From assembly GCA_021324265.1 (NCBI GenBank), contig JAJPJK010000002.1, forward strand, positions 40,622 to 104,621: a stretch of 64,000 nucleotides of DNA, in the 5' to 3' direction. Below the pieces are notes generated by a model. That model ran no database searches. It saw nothing but the letters and a program-made list of their open reading frames with translations, and was not told the origin of the DNA. Made by a program: the position numbers and the translations under genes. Source of the DNA: Thermoproteota archaeon. GTDB lineage: Archaea; Thermoproteota; Thermoprotei; Gearchaeales; Gearchaeaceae. Numbering within the stretch: the first letter of the stretch is position 1; every line of letters starts with the position of its first letter. Shown here in pieces: positions 7,545-16,434 of the stretch.

Positions 7545-8573
7545 ATGAAAGTAGTTAGACTTTACAGACATGGAGGTGTAGAAAACCTAAAGCTAGAAGA
7601 GGACAGAATACCTGCACCAAAGGAAAATGAGGTCCTTGTGCGTATTCGTGCCTGTTCTATGAACAGATTGGATATATGGACAAGGGTAGGCTATCCTGGC
7701 GTAAATATTCCTCTACCCATCATATTAGGGAGCGATATCGCAGGCTCTGTTGAAGATATGGGAAGCGAGGTTAGGAATTTCTCTAAAGGCGATAAAGTAC
7801 TTCTCTATCCTGCCCTTGTTTGCAATAGGTGTGAGTACTGTATTGCAGGTGAACATTCGATGTGCGACGATCTTAGAATATTAGGTCATCTCGTTGATGG
7901 AGGTTATAGAGAATATATCGCAGTACCCGAGGATATATTATATAAAATTGATTCTTCAAGAAGCTTTGAAGAAGCCTCCTGTTTACCGGTAACCGGTACA
8001 ACAGCATGGAGGGCTATATTTACCAAAGCTTCTCCAAAGCCTGGCGATGTCGCCTTTGTTTGGGGCGCAGGCAGCGGCACAGGAATTATGCTCATACAAC
8101 TTCTCAAAAATTTGGGTTGCAAGGTAATTTCTACAGCTGGGAGTGAAGAAAAGGAGAAGCGTGCTTATTCATTGGGTTGTGACTTAGTGATAAACTACAA
8201 GAAAGAAAATGTTGTAACGAGGGTTCAAGAATTCACAAATGGAAAGGGGGTAGATGTAGTGATAGATAGTGTCGGTTCTTCAACTTTTGAAACTAGCATC
8301 AAAATATGCAAGAAAGGAGGGAAACTTGTTTTCTTTGGCGCTACGAGCGGTGATCTTGTATCATACGGAGTAAGAATAGCCTATCGCAGACAGATAACTC
8401 TACTGGGCTCATATTTGGGTTCAAAATCTGAGTTTGCGAGGATGCTGAAGCTTTTCAATGAAGGTAAGCTTAAACCTGTCATAGATTCGATTTTTAAGCT
8501 TGATGAAGTTCAAAAAGCGCATCAGAGAATGGAGCAAAATCTCCATTTCGGTAAGATTGTCATCATACCTTAA
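7545..8573 (+). CDS. Zinc-type alcohol dehydrogenase / medium-chain oxidoreductase
   Basis: A 342-aa MDR-family enzyme. The N-terminal GroES-like domain has ILGSDIAGSVEDMG and the four cysteines of the structural zinc lobe (CNRCEYCIAGEHSMC). The Rossmann domain has VWGAGSGTGIMLIQL for NAD(P) binding. The usual catalytic zinc ligands (Cys at about 38, then GHE) are only partly kept: RACSMNRLD and GSDIAG. It is therefore closer to quinone-oxidoreductase-like or acyl-CoA reductase-like MDR proteins than to classic ADH. The substrate cannot be read from sequence. The stop shares its last base with the ATG of the THUMP gene (TAATG). Confidence 0.82.
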   Translation: MKVVRLYRHGGVENLKLEEDRIPAPKENEVLVRIRACSMNRLDIWTRVGYPGVNIPLPIILGSDIAGSVEDMGSEVRNFSKGDKVLLYPALVCNRCEYCIAGEHSMCDDLRILGHLVDGGYREYIAVPEDILYKIDSSRSFEEASCLPVTGTTAWRAIFTKASPKPGDVAFVWGAGSGTGIMLIQLLKNLGCKVISTAGSEEKEKRAYSLGCDLVINYKKENVVTRVQEFTNGKGVDVVIDSVGSSTFETSIKICKKGGKLVFFGATSGDLVSYGVRIAYRRQITLLGSYLGSKSEFARMLKLFNEGKLKPVIDSIFKLDEVQKAHQRMEQNLHFGKIVIIP

Positions 8574-9058
8574 TGAAACTTCTTGTTACATGCAAACCTC
8601 TTAAGGAAAAGAAAGCGCTGGAGGAAATTTTGAGTTTAATTTTTCAGATCGATGCACATGCCAGAGTAGATGAACATCAGATAAAGCCAGGCCTTTTTAC
8701 TGTGGAAACAAAAGCAAAAAAAGAAGAAATAGCAAGGATTCTACTAAAAGCAAGACGCTCGTATATAAAAAAAGTTATTCCTGTCGAGATGATTACTCGT
8801 GATTTAATTGCGTTAAAAGAGCTTATTAAGAAAATCGAAAAGGGGAAAAGGATAGCTGTTAGGTGCTCACATAGGTTTGGAGTAAGCTCAAAGAATGTAG
8901 AAATTCTTTTAGGCAATATTGCGAAATCTGAAGGTCTTAATATAGATCTTGAAAATCCCGATTATGTACTGATCATCGAGCCTGTTCGTGATCTCTATTA
9001 TGCCTCTATCCTTTCATTTCTGGAATATAAGATTCTGACAGGTAGAAAATCGATATAA
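8573..9058 (+). CDS. THUMP-domain RNA-binding protein
   Basis: A 161-aa protein that matches a stand-alone THUMP layout: an N-terminal ferredoxin-like part (MKLLVTCKPL...GLFTVETKAKKEEIARIL) and a C-terminal THUMP half (IAVRCSHRFGVSSKNVEILLGN, then DLENPDYVLIIEPVRD). THUMP domains bind the 3' acceptor end of tRNA. Stand-alone forms related to yeast Tan1 / human THUMPD1 act as adaptors for tRNA cytidine acetylation. The partner acetyltransferase is not in the window. Confidence 0.8.
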   Translation: MKLLVTCKPLKEKKALEEILSLIFQIDAHARVDEHQIKPGLFTVETKAKKEEIARILLKARRSYIKKVIPVEMITRDLIALKELIKKIEKGKRIAVRCSHRFGVSSKNVEILLGNIAKSEGLNIDLENPDYVLIIEPVRDLYYASILSFLEYKILTGRKSI

Positions 9059-9083
9059 ACCATTGATAATAATTAATAACTAG

Positions 9084-10277
9084 ATGTCCGAAAATGATTT
9101 TGAAAGATATTTTCGATCATCTTATCTATTCAAAGATGAAAGTAAGTTATTCCCTGAGCATGTTCCTGCTTATCTTCCTTTTAGGGAAGAGCAAATCAAA
9201 AGACTGATATTCTTTTTTAGGGGGTTGGTAGAACCAGAAAATTTTGTTTTTTACAGGGCGATATGCTACGGTCCCGCGGGTACAGGTAAGACAGCTGTGG
9301 CGAAATTCTTCGGGAAGCTTATAATCGAGGAAGCAAAAAAGAAAGGTACAAATTTACGCTTTATACACATAAACTGTCATCTTGAAAGGACTTATTTCAT
9401 GATAGTAAGTAAGATAGCAGAAAGTCTCATAGCAGGCATTCCAAAGCGAGGCTTTTCTCCTAAACAATATCTTGCATGGATTTTGGAATATCTGGAGGAT
9501 GAAAACATTAAGTTATTGATTTGCCTCGATGAAGCAGACTATATCATAAGAAATGATCCTGAAATTTTATATGATCTAACTAGATCCTCTGAGCTCGATT
9601 CAGCTAAAGTAAGGTTGAATTTATTGATCATTTTAAGAGATATATCGATTCTCTATAATCTAGACGAAAGTGTGCTTAGTACTCTTCAAAGAAATCTGAA
9701 TCAATTCAATCCTTATACTTATTTCGAAATAAAGGAAATATTAAAGGAAAGGATAGGTGAGGCCTTTCTGCCTAATACAGTAGAAGAAGGTGTTATAGAT
9801 AGTATAGCAATGAAAGCAGGCGTCGACAGGGGTGGAAGAGGCGATGCAAGGTTTGCACTAGAGCTCATTTGGAGGGCAGGTAAAATTGCGGAAATAGAAA
9901 ACTCGCGCAGAGTAAATATTGAACATCTGAGGAAGGCCATGAGTGAAATATATCCAGGCATAACGAGCGAAGTATTCGATACGTTGCTTGAAGAGGAAAA
10001 AATTTTGTTGTTATCTATTTGCAGGGCATTAAGAGAGGAAAAAGCTGCAATGGTGAGCACGAGGTCTGTGAAGGAATATTATGACTTGATTTGCGAAAAG
10101 CTAAAGAGGAAGCCGAAAGGATATACTCAATTTTGGAGCTATATACAAAGCCTTAGGAATAAAAACTTAATTAACGTTTCTGTGATGAATGAAAAAAGGG
10201 GCAGAAGAGGCTACATTTCAATAGACTTTCCAATAGATAGCTTGGAGAATAAACTGCTTGAGTATGTCAAAGCCTAG
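9084..10277 (+). CDS. Orc1/Cdc6 replication initiator
   Basis: A 397-aa AAA+ ATPase with Walker A GPAGTGKT (63-70) and Walker B LLICLDEAD. The arginine-bearing Sensor 2 region is near GGRGDARFALELIWRAG, and a C-terminal winged helix runs from about 300 to 390. It binds origin DNA and recruits MCM. The sensor 1 strand reads IILRDISIL. No origin-like repeats lie upstream: only 25 nt separate it from the THUMP gene. This may be a secondary paralogue, or the origin may be elsewhere. It heads the replication gene block and overlaps a small winged-helix gene by 14 nt. Confidence 0.9.
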   Translation: MSENDFERYFRSSYLFKDESKLFPEHVPAYLPFREEQIKRLIFFFRGLVEPENFVFYRAICYGPAGTGKTAVAKFFGKLIIEEAKKKGTNLRFIHINCHLERTYFMIVSKIAESLIAGIPKRGFSPKQYLAWILEYLEDENIKLLICLDEADYIIRNDPEILYDLTRSSELDSAKVRLNLLIILRDISILYNLDESVLSTLQRNLNQFNPYTYFEIKEILKERIGEAFLPNTVEEGVIDSIAMKAGVDRGGRGDARFALELIWRAGKIAEIENSRRVNIEHLRKAMSEIYPGITSEVFDTLLEEEKILLLSICRALREEKAAMVSTRSVKEYYDLICEKLKRKPKGYTQFWSYIQSLRNKNLINVSVMNEKRGRRGYISIDFPIDSLENKLLEYVKA

Positions 10278-10539
10278 TAGAGTAGAGGAATTGCTTGGTA
10301 GCAGATGGAAGGTTAGGATGATCAAGGAGCTAGTAAATGAAAATGAAATAAACATTAGCGCACTTGTTAAAAGGTCGCATTCATTTTTCAGAACGGCAAC
10401 AGAGTATATCGAGTTTCTAAAGGAAATAGGTCTTGTTAAAGAAAAGAGATTTGGGAAGGTTCGAATTGTGGTAGTGAATAGGAATTCTGAATATTATTTT
10501 CTCCTAAAAAGGCTCATTGAAGTTATCGAAACAAAATAG
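10264..10539 (+). CDS. Small winged-helix DNA-binding protein
   Basis: A 91-aa protein: helix (RVEELLGSRWKVRMIKELVN), a helix-turn-helix (INISALVKRSHSFFRTATEYIEFLKEIGLV) and a wing (KEKRFGKVRIVVVNR). It resembles ArsR/MarR-like archaeal regulators with no effector domain. The start is placed at ATG 10264; a TTG two codons earlier is possible. It overlaps the Orc1/Cdc6 gene by 14 nt and precedes the clamp-loader genes. A role in regulating the replication operon is inference only. Confidence 0.72.
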   Translation: MSKPSRVEELLGSRWKVRMIKELVNENEINISALVKRSHSFFRTATEYIEFLKEIGLVKEKRFGKVRIVVVNRNSEYYFLLKRLIEVIETK

Positions 10540-10578
10540 AAAGTTTATTTCAATTTAATTGGAATAAAATAGGGAGTA

Positions 10579-11547
10579 ATGAGTGAAGAATTACTCTGGA
10601 TAGAAAAGTATCGTCCTAAGACCTTAGATGAGATTGTTAATCAGGAAGACATTATAAGAAGCTTGAAGAGGCTTATAGAAGAAAAGAATATGCCGCATCT
10701 ACTTTTCACTGGACCTCCTGGTGTTGGGAAGACAGCTACCGCGTTGGCTTTCGTTCGAGAATTATATGGAGAGGAATGGAGGAATAATGTGCTTGAATTA
10801 AATGCAAGCGATGAAAGGGGTATTGATACGATAAGAGAAAAGATTAGGGAAAGATTCGCTAAAACTCTTCCTCTTGGAGATATACCTTTTAAGATCGTCA
10901 TCTTAGATGAGAGCGATGCAATGACAAGTGAAGCGCAAACAGCATTGAGGAGAATTATGGAGATTTATGCTAGGAATATTCGCTTTATACTTACTTGTAA
11001 CTATAGCAACCGAATCATTGAACCTATACAATCGAGAACAGTTGTTCTCAGATTTCTACCGCTTGAAAAGGAGCATGTGATTAAAAGGCTAAATTATATC
11101 GCAAATAACGAGAAGGTGAAAATAGATGAACAAGCATTGGAAACAATTTTTGATCTCAGTAACGGTGATCTTCGAAGAGCAATCAATCTGCTTCAAAGTG
11201 CTTCATTGTTTGGTGAGGTCACTTCTGAAGTTGTATATAAAGTTGCGGGTGCTGTAAAGCCAAGGGAAGTGAAGGCGATTTTCGACAGCCTAATAAAAGG
11301 AAATTTTGAAAGCGCAAGGGATGCGGTGCTGAAGATGCTTTTCAATGATGGCATTTCAGGGACGGAAATAATATACTATTTGTATAGGGAAGTCTATAGG
11401 CTTAATGTTCCTGATGAATGTAAACTGAATCTCATTGAAGTCCTAGGCGAATATGAATATAGAATCCTTGAAGGATCAAGTGAAGAGATACAGCTCAATT
11501 CAATGCTCGCGAAGATGCAGTTAATTCTCAAAAATTATTCTAAATGA
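10579..11547 (+). CDS. rfcS: Replication factor C small subunit
   Basis: 322 aa, the usual length. RFC boxes are clear: WIEKYRPKTLDEI, Walker A FTGPPGVGKT, NASDERGID, Walker B VILDESDAM, and LTCNYSNRIIEPIQSR. RFC-S with RFC-L loads the PCNA clamp on primer ends. The SRC motif that supplies the arginine finger reads SRT here, a conservative change after the key arginine. A GGGAG sequence 5 nt upstream of ATG 10579 is a plausible ribosome site. It is coupled to rfcL by an ATGA overlap. Confidence 0.96.
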   Translation: MSEELLWIEKYRPKTLDEIVNQEDIIRSLKRLIEEKNMPHLLFTGPPGVGKTATALAFVRELYGEEWRNNVLELNASDERGIDTIREKIRERFAKTLPLGDIPFKIVILDESDAMTSEAQTALRRIMEIYARNIRFILTCNYSNRIIEPIQSRTVVLRFLPLEKEHVIKRLNYIANNEKVKIDEQALETIFDLSNGDLRRAINLLQSASLFGEVTSEVVYKVAGAVKPREVKAIFDSLIKGNFESARDAVLKMLFNDGISGTEIIYYLYREVYRLNVPDECKLNLIEVLGEYEYRILEGSSEEIQLNSMLAKMQLILKNYSK

Positions 11548-12809
11548 GCATAAAGAAGGAAGAAATATGGACGTTTAAGCATAGACCTAGGCGAGTTGAG
11601 GAAATTGTAGGTAATGATGAGGCTAAGAAGGAGTTTTTGGATTGGCTAGGGATCTGGATGAAAGGGAAGCCGCCAATAAAAAAAGCTGTATTGATTTATG
11701 GCCCACCAGGTGTTGGTAAGACACTTTTAGTCGAAGTTGCCGCAAGCCAATTTGATCTTGAACTTCATGAAGTGAATGCAGGAGATATCTATAGCTTGGA
11801 ATTCATAAAGAAGGCTGCGCTCGAATCAAGTAAGGAGCTCAGTTTGGTGAATAAAATGAAAATTATAGTCGTAGATGAGCTGGATAGTATAGAAGGGCCA
11901 AAGGCCAATTATGTCCTTAATATTCTTATGGAATTAATTAATGAATCTAAGTTTCCTGTCGTTTTCATAGCCAACGATGGCTGGAAACCAATACTCTACC
12001 CTATAAGAAATGCATGTTTGATGATTGAGATGAAGCGACTTTCAAATAAGCTGATCGTTGGTTATCTTGCAAATATATGCAAAAAAGAAGGTTTGAAATA
12101 TGAAGAGGAGGCTTTGAAAGTGATAGCTGAACGATCTGAAGGGGATATGAGGAGTGCGATCTTAGATCTGCAGTTTTGTTCAATATTTGGTAAAATAGGC
12201 GTGAAAGAAGTAAACATTGTATCTGCAAAAGACAGGCAAACTGATGTCTTCAGTGCGATAAGAAATGTTATTTATGCTCAAAGTTTCTTTTCTGCCAAGA
12301 GTGTGATCGATGAATTTCCATATGATCAGGATACATTGCTGCTATGGATTGAGGAGAACGTTTTTAGATTCTATACCAATCCCCGTGATCTAGCTTTGGC
12401 ATATGATCGATTGTCTAAGGCAGATATTTATAGAGCTAGAGCCAATAAGGAGAGATATTGGAGATTTATACTATATTTTTCTGATCTCATAACTGCTGGC
12501 GTAGCACTTTCTAAATCTCAAAGGCCTACCTATGCAAAGATGCAGTTTCCTCAAACTTTGCGGGTGCTATCTAGGCAAAGACAATCAAGAGAGATGCGAA
12601 ACTATGTGTTGGAGAAGATCTCCAAGAGCAATCATCTCTCTTTAAGGAAAGCCCTGGATGAAATATTCTGGTTTCTTTTAGTAATGCTGAAAAATGAGGA
12701 ATTTAAAAAACGGTTTGCTAAGAGGTATGAACTTGATGAAGATTTCATGAATTATCTCACAAACCTTGCTTCTAATATAGATGTGAAAATACAGTCAAGG
12801 TCTAAATAG
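11544..12809 (+). CDS. rfcL: Replication factor C large subunit
   Basis: 421 aa; WTFKHRPRRVEEIVG, Walker A YGPPGVGKT, Walker B IIVVDELDSIEG and the EGDMRSAILDLQ sensor-2 segment identify RFC-L. The C-terminal region (about 230-400) is the helical collar. Many archaeal RFC-L proteins end in a PCNA-interacting QxxL-x-x-FF peptide; the C-terminus here shows no clear one. The ATGA overlap with rfcS ensures joint translation. Its 3' end overlaps the convergent AIR-synthase-like gene by 15 nt. Confidence 0.95.
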   Translation: MSIKKEEIWTFKHRPRRVEEIVGNDEAKKEFLDWLGIWMKGKPPIKKAVLIYGPPGVGKTLLVEVAASQFDLELHEVNAGDIYSLEFIKKAALESSKELSLVNKMKIIVVDELDSIEGPKANYVLNILMELINESKFPVVFIANDGWKPILYPIRNACLMIEMKRLSNKLIVGYLANICKKEGLKYEEEALKVIAERSEGDMRSAILDLQFCSIFGKIGVKEVNIVSAKDRQTDVFSAIRNVIYAQSFFSAKSVIDEFPYDQDTLLLWIEENVFRFYTNPRDLALAYDRLSKADIYRARANKERYWRFILYFSDLITAGVALSKSQRPTYAKMQFPQTLRVLSRQRQSREMRNYVLEKISKSNHLSLRKALDEIFWFLLVMLKNEEFKKRFAKRYELDEDFMNYLTNLASNIDVKIQSRSK

Positions 12810-13817
12810 TTTCCAAACCTCTTCTTCTTCACCTTCCTCTTCCAAATTCCTGGATTTTCCTTCCTTGTTTATTATTATCATATTTCTTTCTCTTTTTAAT
12901 GAACCAATTATTGACCAATTTTTTCCTTCTTCACTTAAAATTTTTTGAAGTAAATCTATCTTGTTTTTCACTACTACGCAAATCAAAGATCCAGAACTCA
13001 ATGCCTTTAATGGGTTAAGATTTAATACATTGAAAATTTTCTCGGTAACATCGAGCTTGAAAATTTTTTCTTCCCATACTTCGAAACCAGTTTCGAGGAA
13101 GTTACCCATTTCTTTTAGGGCTACAATTATTCCTCCTTCCGTAGGATCATGCGCATAAACAGCGATATTATTTTCGAAGATTTTAATTCCTGGGTTGAAA
13201 ACAGACAACTCGTTTAATAGTGATTTTGCTTTTCTTATATCCTCTTCGTTGATTTTCCCAAGAAGCAATTCTTCGAAGTCATTTGCGATTATAGCAGTTG
13301 CTTCTAAAGCTATTGGTTTTATTTGAACTATATAATAATTTTCAGGATTATTTTTAAGGTCTTTAATTTGTTTTATCCTCTCTTCGTAATTGCCAATAAG
13401 TTCACCGAGCATGAATGTAATAACGATTGGTTCTTTTACTGAAGGACTAAACTCAGTATGTCCTCCTACCAAGTTTATTTTGAATTCTCTAGCTTTATGT
13501 AAGATTTCTTGGTGCAGTATTGATAGGTCTTCTTTTTTGTAATGGGTCGGTAATATAATGCAAGTTAAAGCGAATTTCGGTCTAGCTCCCGCTGCGACTA
13601 TATCATTACTCGCTATCGTGATTGAAAGGGCTCCGAGGTTTTTTCTTGCTCCAGTGATAGGATCAACGTGTACAGCAATGACATTGCCAGTTCTAAGTAT
13701 CGCTGCATCTGCTCCTATTCTCGGTCCTAGCAATACATTTTCATCGATATTGATTTGCTTAAGTAGGTTCTTCATTTCTTCTATTGTAAGTTTACCTATC
13801 TTCTTCTCAGAGACCAT
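12795..13817 (-). CDS. AIR synthase / HypE-like ATP-binding protein
   Basis: A 340-aa PurM-like protein: GPRIGADAAILRTG binds ATP and metal, then HVDPITGA, SNDIVAAGARP and GGHTEFSP, then the C-terminal half with DPTEGGIIVALKEMG and ALSSGSLI. The family (COG0309-like) includes HypE, but HypE ends in PRIC, whose cysteine carries the cyanide group. This protein ends ...VWKLFRP and lacks it. It is therefore an AIR-synthase-related protein of unknown reaction, not a hydrogenase maturase. The acidic tail (EEEGEEEEE) is notable. It is transcribed divergently from gins23 across a 37-nt ATTA-rich spacer. Confidence 0.75.
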   Translation of the reverse strand: MVSEKKIGKLTIEEMKNLLKQINIDENVLLGPRIGADAAILRTGNVIAVHVDPITGARKNLGALSITIASNDIVAAGARPKFALTCIILPTHYKKEDLSILHQEILHKAREFKINLVGGHTEFSPSVKEPIVITFMLGELIGNYEERIKQIKDLKNNPENYYIVQIKPIALEATAIIANDFEELLLGKINEEDIRKAKSLLNELSVFNPGIKIFENNIAVYAHDPTEGGIIVALKEMGNFLETGFEVWEEKIFKLDVTEKIFNVLNLNPLKALSSGSLICVVVKNKIDLLQKILSEEGKNWSIIGSLKRERNMIIINKEGKSRNLEEEGEEEEVWKLFRP

Positions 13818-13826
13818 GACATGGTT

Positions 13827-13834
13827 TTTATTAA
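13827..13834 (+). promoter_or_regulatory. TATA-like box in the gins23 / AIRS-like divergent spacer
   Basis: The 37-nt spacer is filled by TTTTTATTAATTAATTAATT-type sequence. A TTTATTAA box is centred 24.5 nt before ATG 13855. The repeated TTAA steps read the same on both strands, so both divergent genes may use this stretch. Confidence 0.45.
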
Positions 13835-13854
13835 TTAATTAATTAATAATTGGG

Positions 13855-14394
13855 ATGGAGGAACTTTTGCTGGAAAGCTATTTTAATTATGAAATGGCTA
13901 AAGTAAAGGTCAAAGTCATTCGCGATCACTCAGAGGTAAATTTTTTAGGTAACAGATTTGGCCCTTTTGTAAAAGGACAAGACGTAGAACTACCTAGAGC
14001 CTTGGCAAGATTGTTGGCAGATCAAGGCATAACTGAATATCCTTTCCCTACAATTTCGCTCGATGACATAAGGAAAAGACATTATCAGGAAATTTCGAAT
14101 AAAATCGAATTAAAAAAAATAGAAGATGACTTCTATCTTCAAGCAAAGGAACTTATTCTTCTAGCGCAGAAAAATGTCATAAAAGATAGCCCTAGAGAAA
14201 TAAAGAGATTATTGGATGAAATATGCTTGAAAAGGCTTGAGAAAATCTTCAGAAATGTCCTATATGTCGAGGATGTGAAGAAAATAAATCAACTCATGGC
14301 CTATGAGGAAAGATATCTATTCATGATTCTCCGCGATCTAGTGAAAAATTGGAGAGAAGACGTTTTAAATAATGCTTTCATGAAAAAGATCTAA
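13855..14394 (+). CDS. gins23: GINS subunit Gins23
   Basis: A 179-aa protein with a short beta-rich B domain first (AKVKVKVIRDHSEVNFLG, then a GPFVKGQDVELPRALARLLADQGI linker) and a helical A domain after (about 80-179). This B-then-A order is that of archaeal Gins23 and eukaryotic Psf2/Psf3. GINS with Cdc45/RecJ-like protein activates the MCM helicase. The gene ends 2 nt before mcm, the arrangement known from Sulfolobus, which supports the call. No Gins51 gene is in the window. Confidence 0.85.
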   Translation: MEELLLESYFNYEMAKVKVKVIRDHSEVNFLGNRFGPFVKGQDVELPRALARLLADQGITEYPFPTISLDDIRKRHYQEISNKIELKKIEDDFYLQAKELILLAQKNVIKDSPREIKRLLDEICLKRLEKIFRNVLYVEDVKKINQLMAYEERYLFMILRDLVKNWREDVLNNAFMKKI

Positions 14395-14396
14395 AA

Positions 14397-16433
14397 ATGG
14401 AAGAATTCAAAGATTACAAGGCATTATATAAGAAGTTTTTCAGAGAATACACACAGGATGATAAACCCTACTATTTGGGGAAGATTGGAGAAATGATAGC
14501 CTTGAACTATAGATCACTAACTTTTTCTCATAGGCATCTTTTTTCCTTTAATACGGAGCTTGCAGATCTTCTACTTAGGAATCCAGAAGAACAATTAAGT
14601 TATGCAGAAGAGGCATTAAAGGATCTCATATTAGAACAAGACGATGAGTTTCTGGAAAGGAATAAGAGGATATTCGTGAGGGTAAATGATATCTATCTCG
14701 ACGAGTACAAGATTAAAATTAGGAATATTCGTGCCAACTATCTTGGTAGTCTAGTAGAAGTTAGAGGCGTCGTGACAAAATGTAGTGCCATTAGATACAA
14801 ACTCATCGGGGCCAAGTTCTTATGTGAGAATTGCGGTGCAGTTTTCGAAGCAAATATATCATCTTTGCGGAGGATCGAATCTGTCAAGTGCATTAACTGT
14901 TCAGCGAAAGTTACAAAGATGCTCGATAAAAGTTTCATAGACGTTCAAAGAATAATTATACAGGAGCCGCTTGAAGAAGTCCCTGCAGGACAAATCCCCA
15001 GAACTCTTGAAGTGTATCTTGAAGGCGATATAGTTGACTTGGCCTATCCTGGCAATCACGTTACTGTAACAGGTATATTGAAAGAGAGGAAAATACCTGT
15101 TCAGGATGAACTCACATTCTCTTCCTATTTGCATGCTGTAGACTTGCAGGTAAGAGAAAGAGGCTTTGAAGAAGAAGAGCTGTCTCCTGAGGATGAAGAA
15201 GAAATTCTCAAGCTCAAATCAAGTTATTCGAATGTAGGTGAAGCAATAGTAGATTCGATAGCACCTTCTATTCACGGATTAAGGTCAATAAAGAAAGCCC
15301 TTGCGCTTCAGCTTTTTGGAGGAGTATCTAAGCTCATGCCCGATGGTGTTAGGATAAGGGGAGATATACATGTTTGTCTCGTAGGCGATCCTGGTACAGC
15401 TAAGACACAGTTGCTAAGATATATGGTTCAACTTGCACCTAAAGGGGTATACACCACAGGTAAGGGTGCCTCGGCAGCTGGGCTTACGGCTGCTGTTGTG
15501 AAAGATAAAGCATCTGGTGATTTTTATCTTGAGGCTGGTGCACTAGTGCTTGCTGATCAAGGATTGGCTGCAGTAGACGAAGTCGATAAAATGAGAAATG
15601 AAGATAGAGTAGCAATGCATGAAGCTATGGAGCAGCAAACTGTAAGTATAGCCAAGGCCGGTATTGTTGCAACTCTCAATGCGCGTTGCGCAATACTAGC
15701 GGCTGCAAATCCATCTTTGGGAAGATTTGAAAGAAATAAAACAATAGCAGAGAACATTGATCTACCTATAACTTTGCTTTCACGTTTTGATCTCATATTT
15801 CCTATCATAGATATACCTAGTAAAGAAAGTGATGCGAAGTTGGCTATGCATGTGCTAATGATACATGGAGGTTCGCAGGAACCATTTAAGAACGTCATAA
15901 GTCCTGAGCTCCTCAGAAAATATGTGATTTATGCTAAGAAAAATTTGCATCCTAAGCTTTCACAGGAAGCACAACAAGAAATTATGAACTTTTACCTTAG
16001 GATGAGGGAAGCTTCTAGCGAGGGATCTATGGCTATCACTCCTAGGCAGCTCGAAGCACTAATAAGGTTGACAGAAGCACATGCAAGGATGAATTTAAGA
16101 AATGAGGCGAATCTTGAAGATGCTGTTGAGGCAATAAATTTAATGAAATACATGATGGAGACCGCAATGGTCGATATTAAGACCCAAAGGCTTGATGTGG
16201 ATATCATAATGACCGGTCTTCCCAAATCCCAGCGAGATAGATTTGCTAAACTTAGAGATATTTTGGCTAGGTTGAACTATGAAAAAGAACCTGTTGAATT
16301 AGAAGAGCTCTACCGTACTGCAGAAAATGAAGGTATTCCCAGAGCTGAGGCTGAGAAAATAATAAACAGGATGTTGCAAGAAGGAGATATTTTCACGCCT
16401 AAACAAGGTTACATAAAGAAAACGCCTTCTTAA
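14397..16433 (+). CDS. mcm: Replicative helicase MCM
   Basis: 678 aa, usual length. The N-terminal domain holds the C4 zinc site (CENCG...CINC). The AAA+ core has Walker A GDPGTAKT, the GKGASAAGLTAAV beta-hairpin region, Walker B LAAVDEVDKM, sensor 1 AAANPSLGRF and the arginine finger LLSRFDLIF. A C-terminal winged helix follows from about 600. It forms the hexameric fork helicase. It starts 2 nt after gins23 and ends 1 nt before hel308. Confidence 0.97.
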   Translation: MEEFKDYKALYKKFFREYTQDDKPYYLGKIGEMIALNYRSLTFSHRHLFSFNTELADLLLRNPEEQLSYAEEALKDLILEQDDEFLERNKRIFVRVNDIYLDEYKIKIRNIRANYLGSLVEVRGVVTKCSAIRYKLIGAKFLCENCGAVFEANISSLRRIESVKCINCSAKVTKMLDKSFIDVQRIIIQEPLEEVPAGQIPRTLEVYLEGDIVDLAYPGNHVTVTGILKERKIPVQDELTFSSYLHAVDLQVRERGFEEEELSPEDEEEILKLKSSYSNVGEAIVDSIAPSIHGLRSIKKALALQLFGGVSKLMPDGVRIRGDIHVCLVGDPGTAKTQLLRYMVQLAPKGVYTTGKGASAAGLTAAVVKDKASGDFYLEAGALVLADQGLAAVDEVDKMRNEDRVAMHEAMEQQTVSIAKAGIVATLNARCAILAAANPSLGRFERNKTIAENIDLPITLLSRFDLIFPIIDIPSKESDAKLAMHVLMIHGGSQEPFKNVISPELLRKYVIYAKKNLHPKLSQEAQQEIMNFYLRMREASSEGSMAITPRQLEALIRLTEAHARMNLRNEANLEDAVEAINLMKYMMETAMVDIKTQRLDVDIIMTGLPKSQRDRFAKLRDILARLNYEKEPVELEELYRTAENEGIPRAEAEKIINRMLQEGDIFTPKQGYIKKTPS

Positions 16434-16434
16434 A

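Noticed and set aside
9059..9083. Replication origin beside the Orc1/Cdc6 gene
   Set aside because: The intergenic space is only 25 nt, with no origin-recognition repeats or long AT-rich unwinding element.
12795..13817. Hydrogenase maturation protein HypE
   Set aside because: The C-terminal PRIC motif with the modified cysteine is absent, and no other hyp or hydrogenase genes are nearby.
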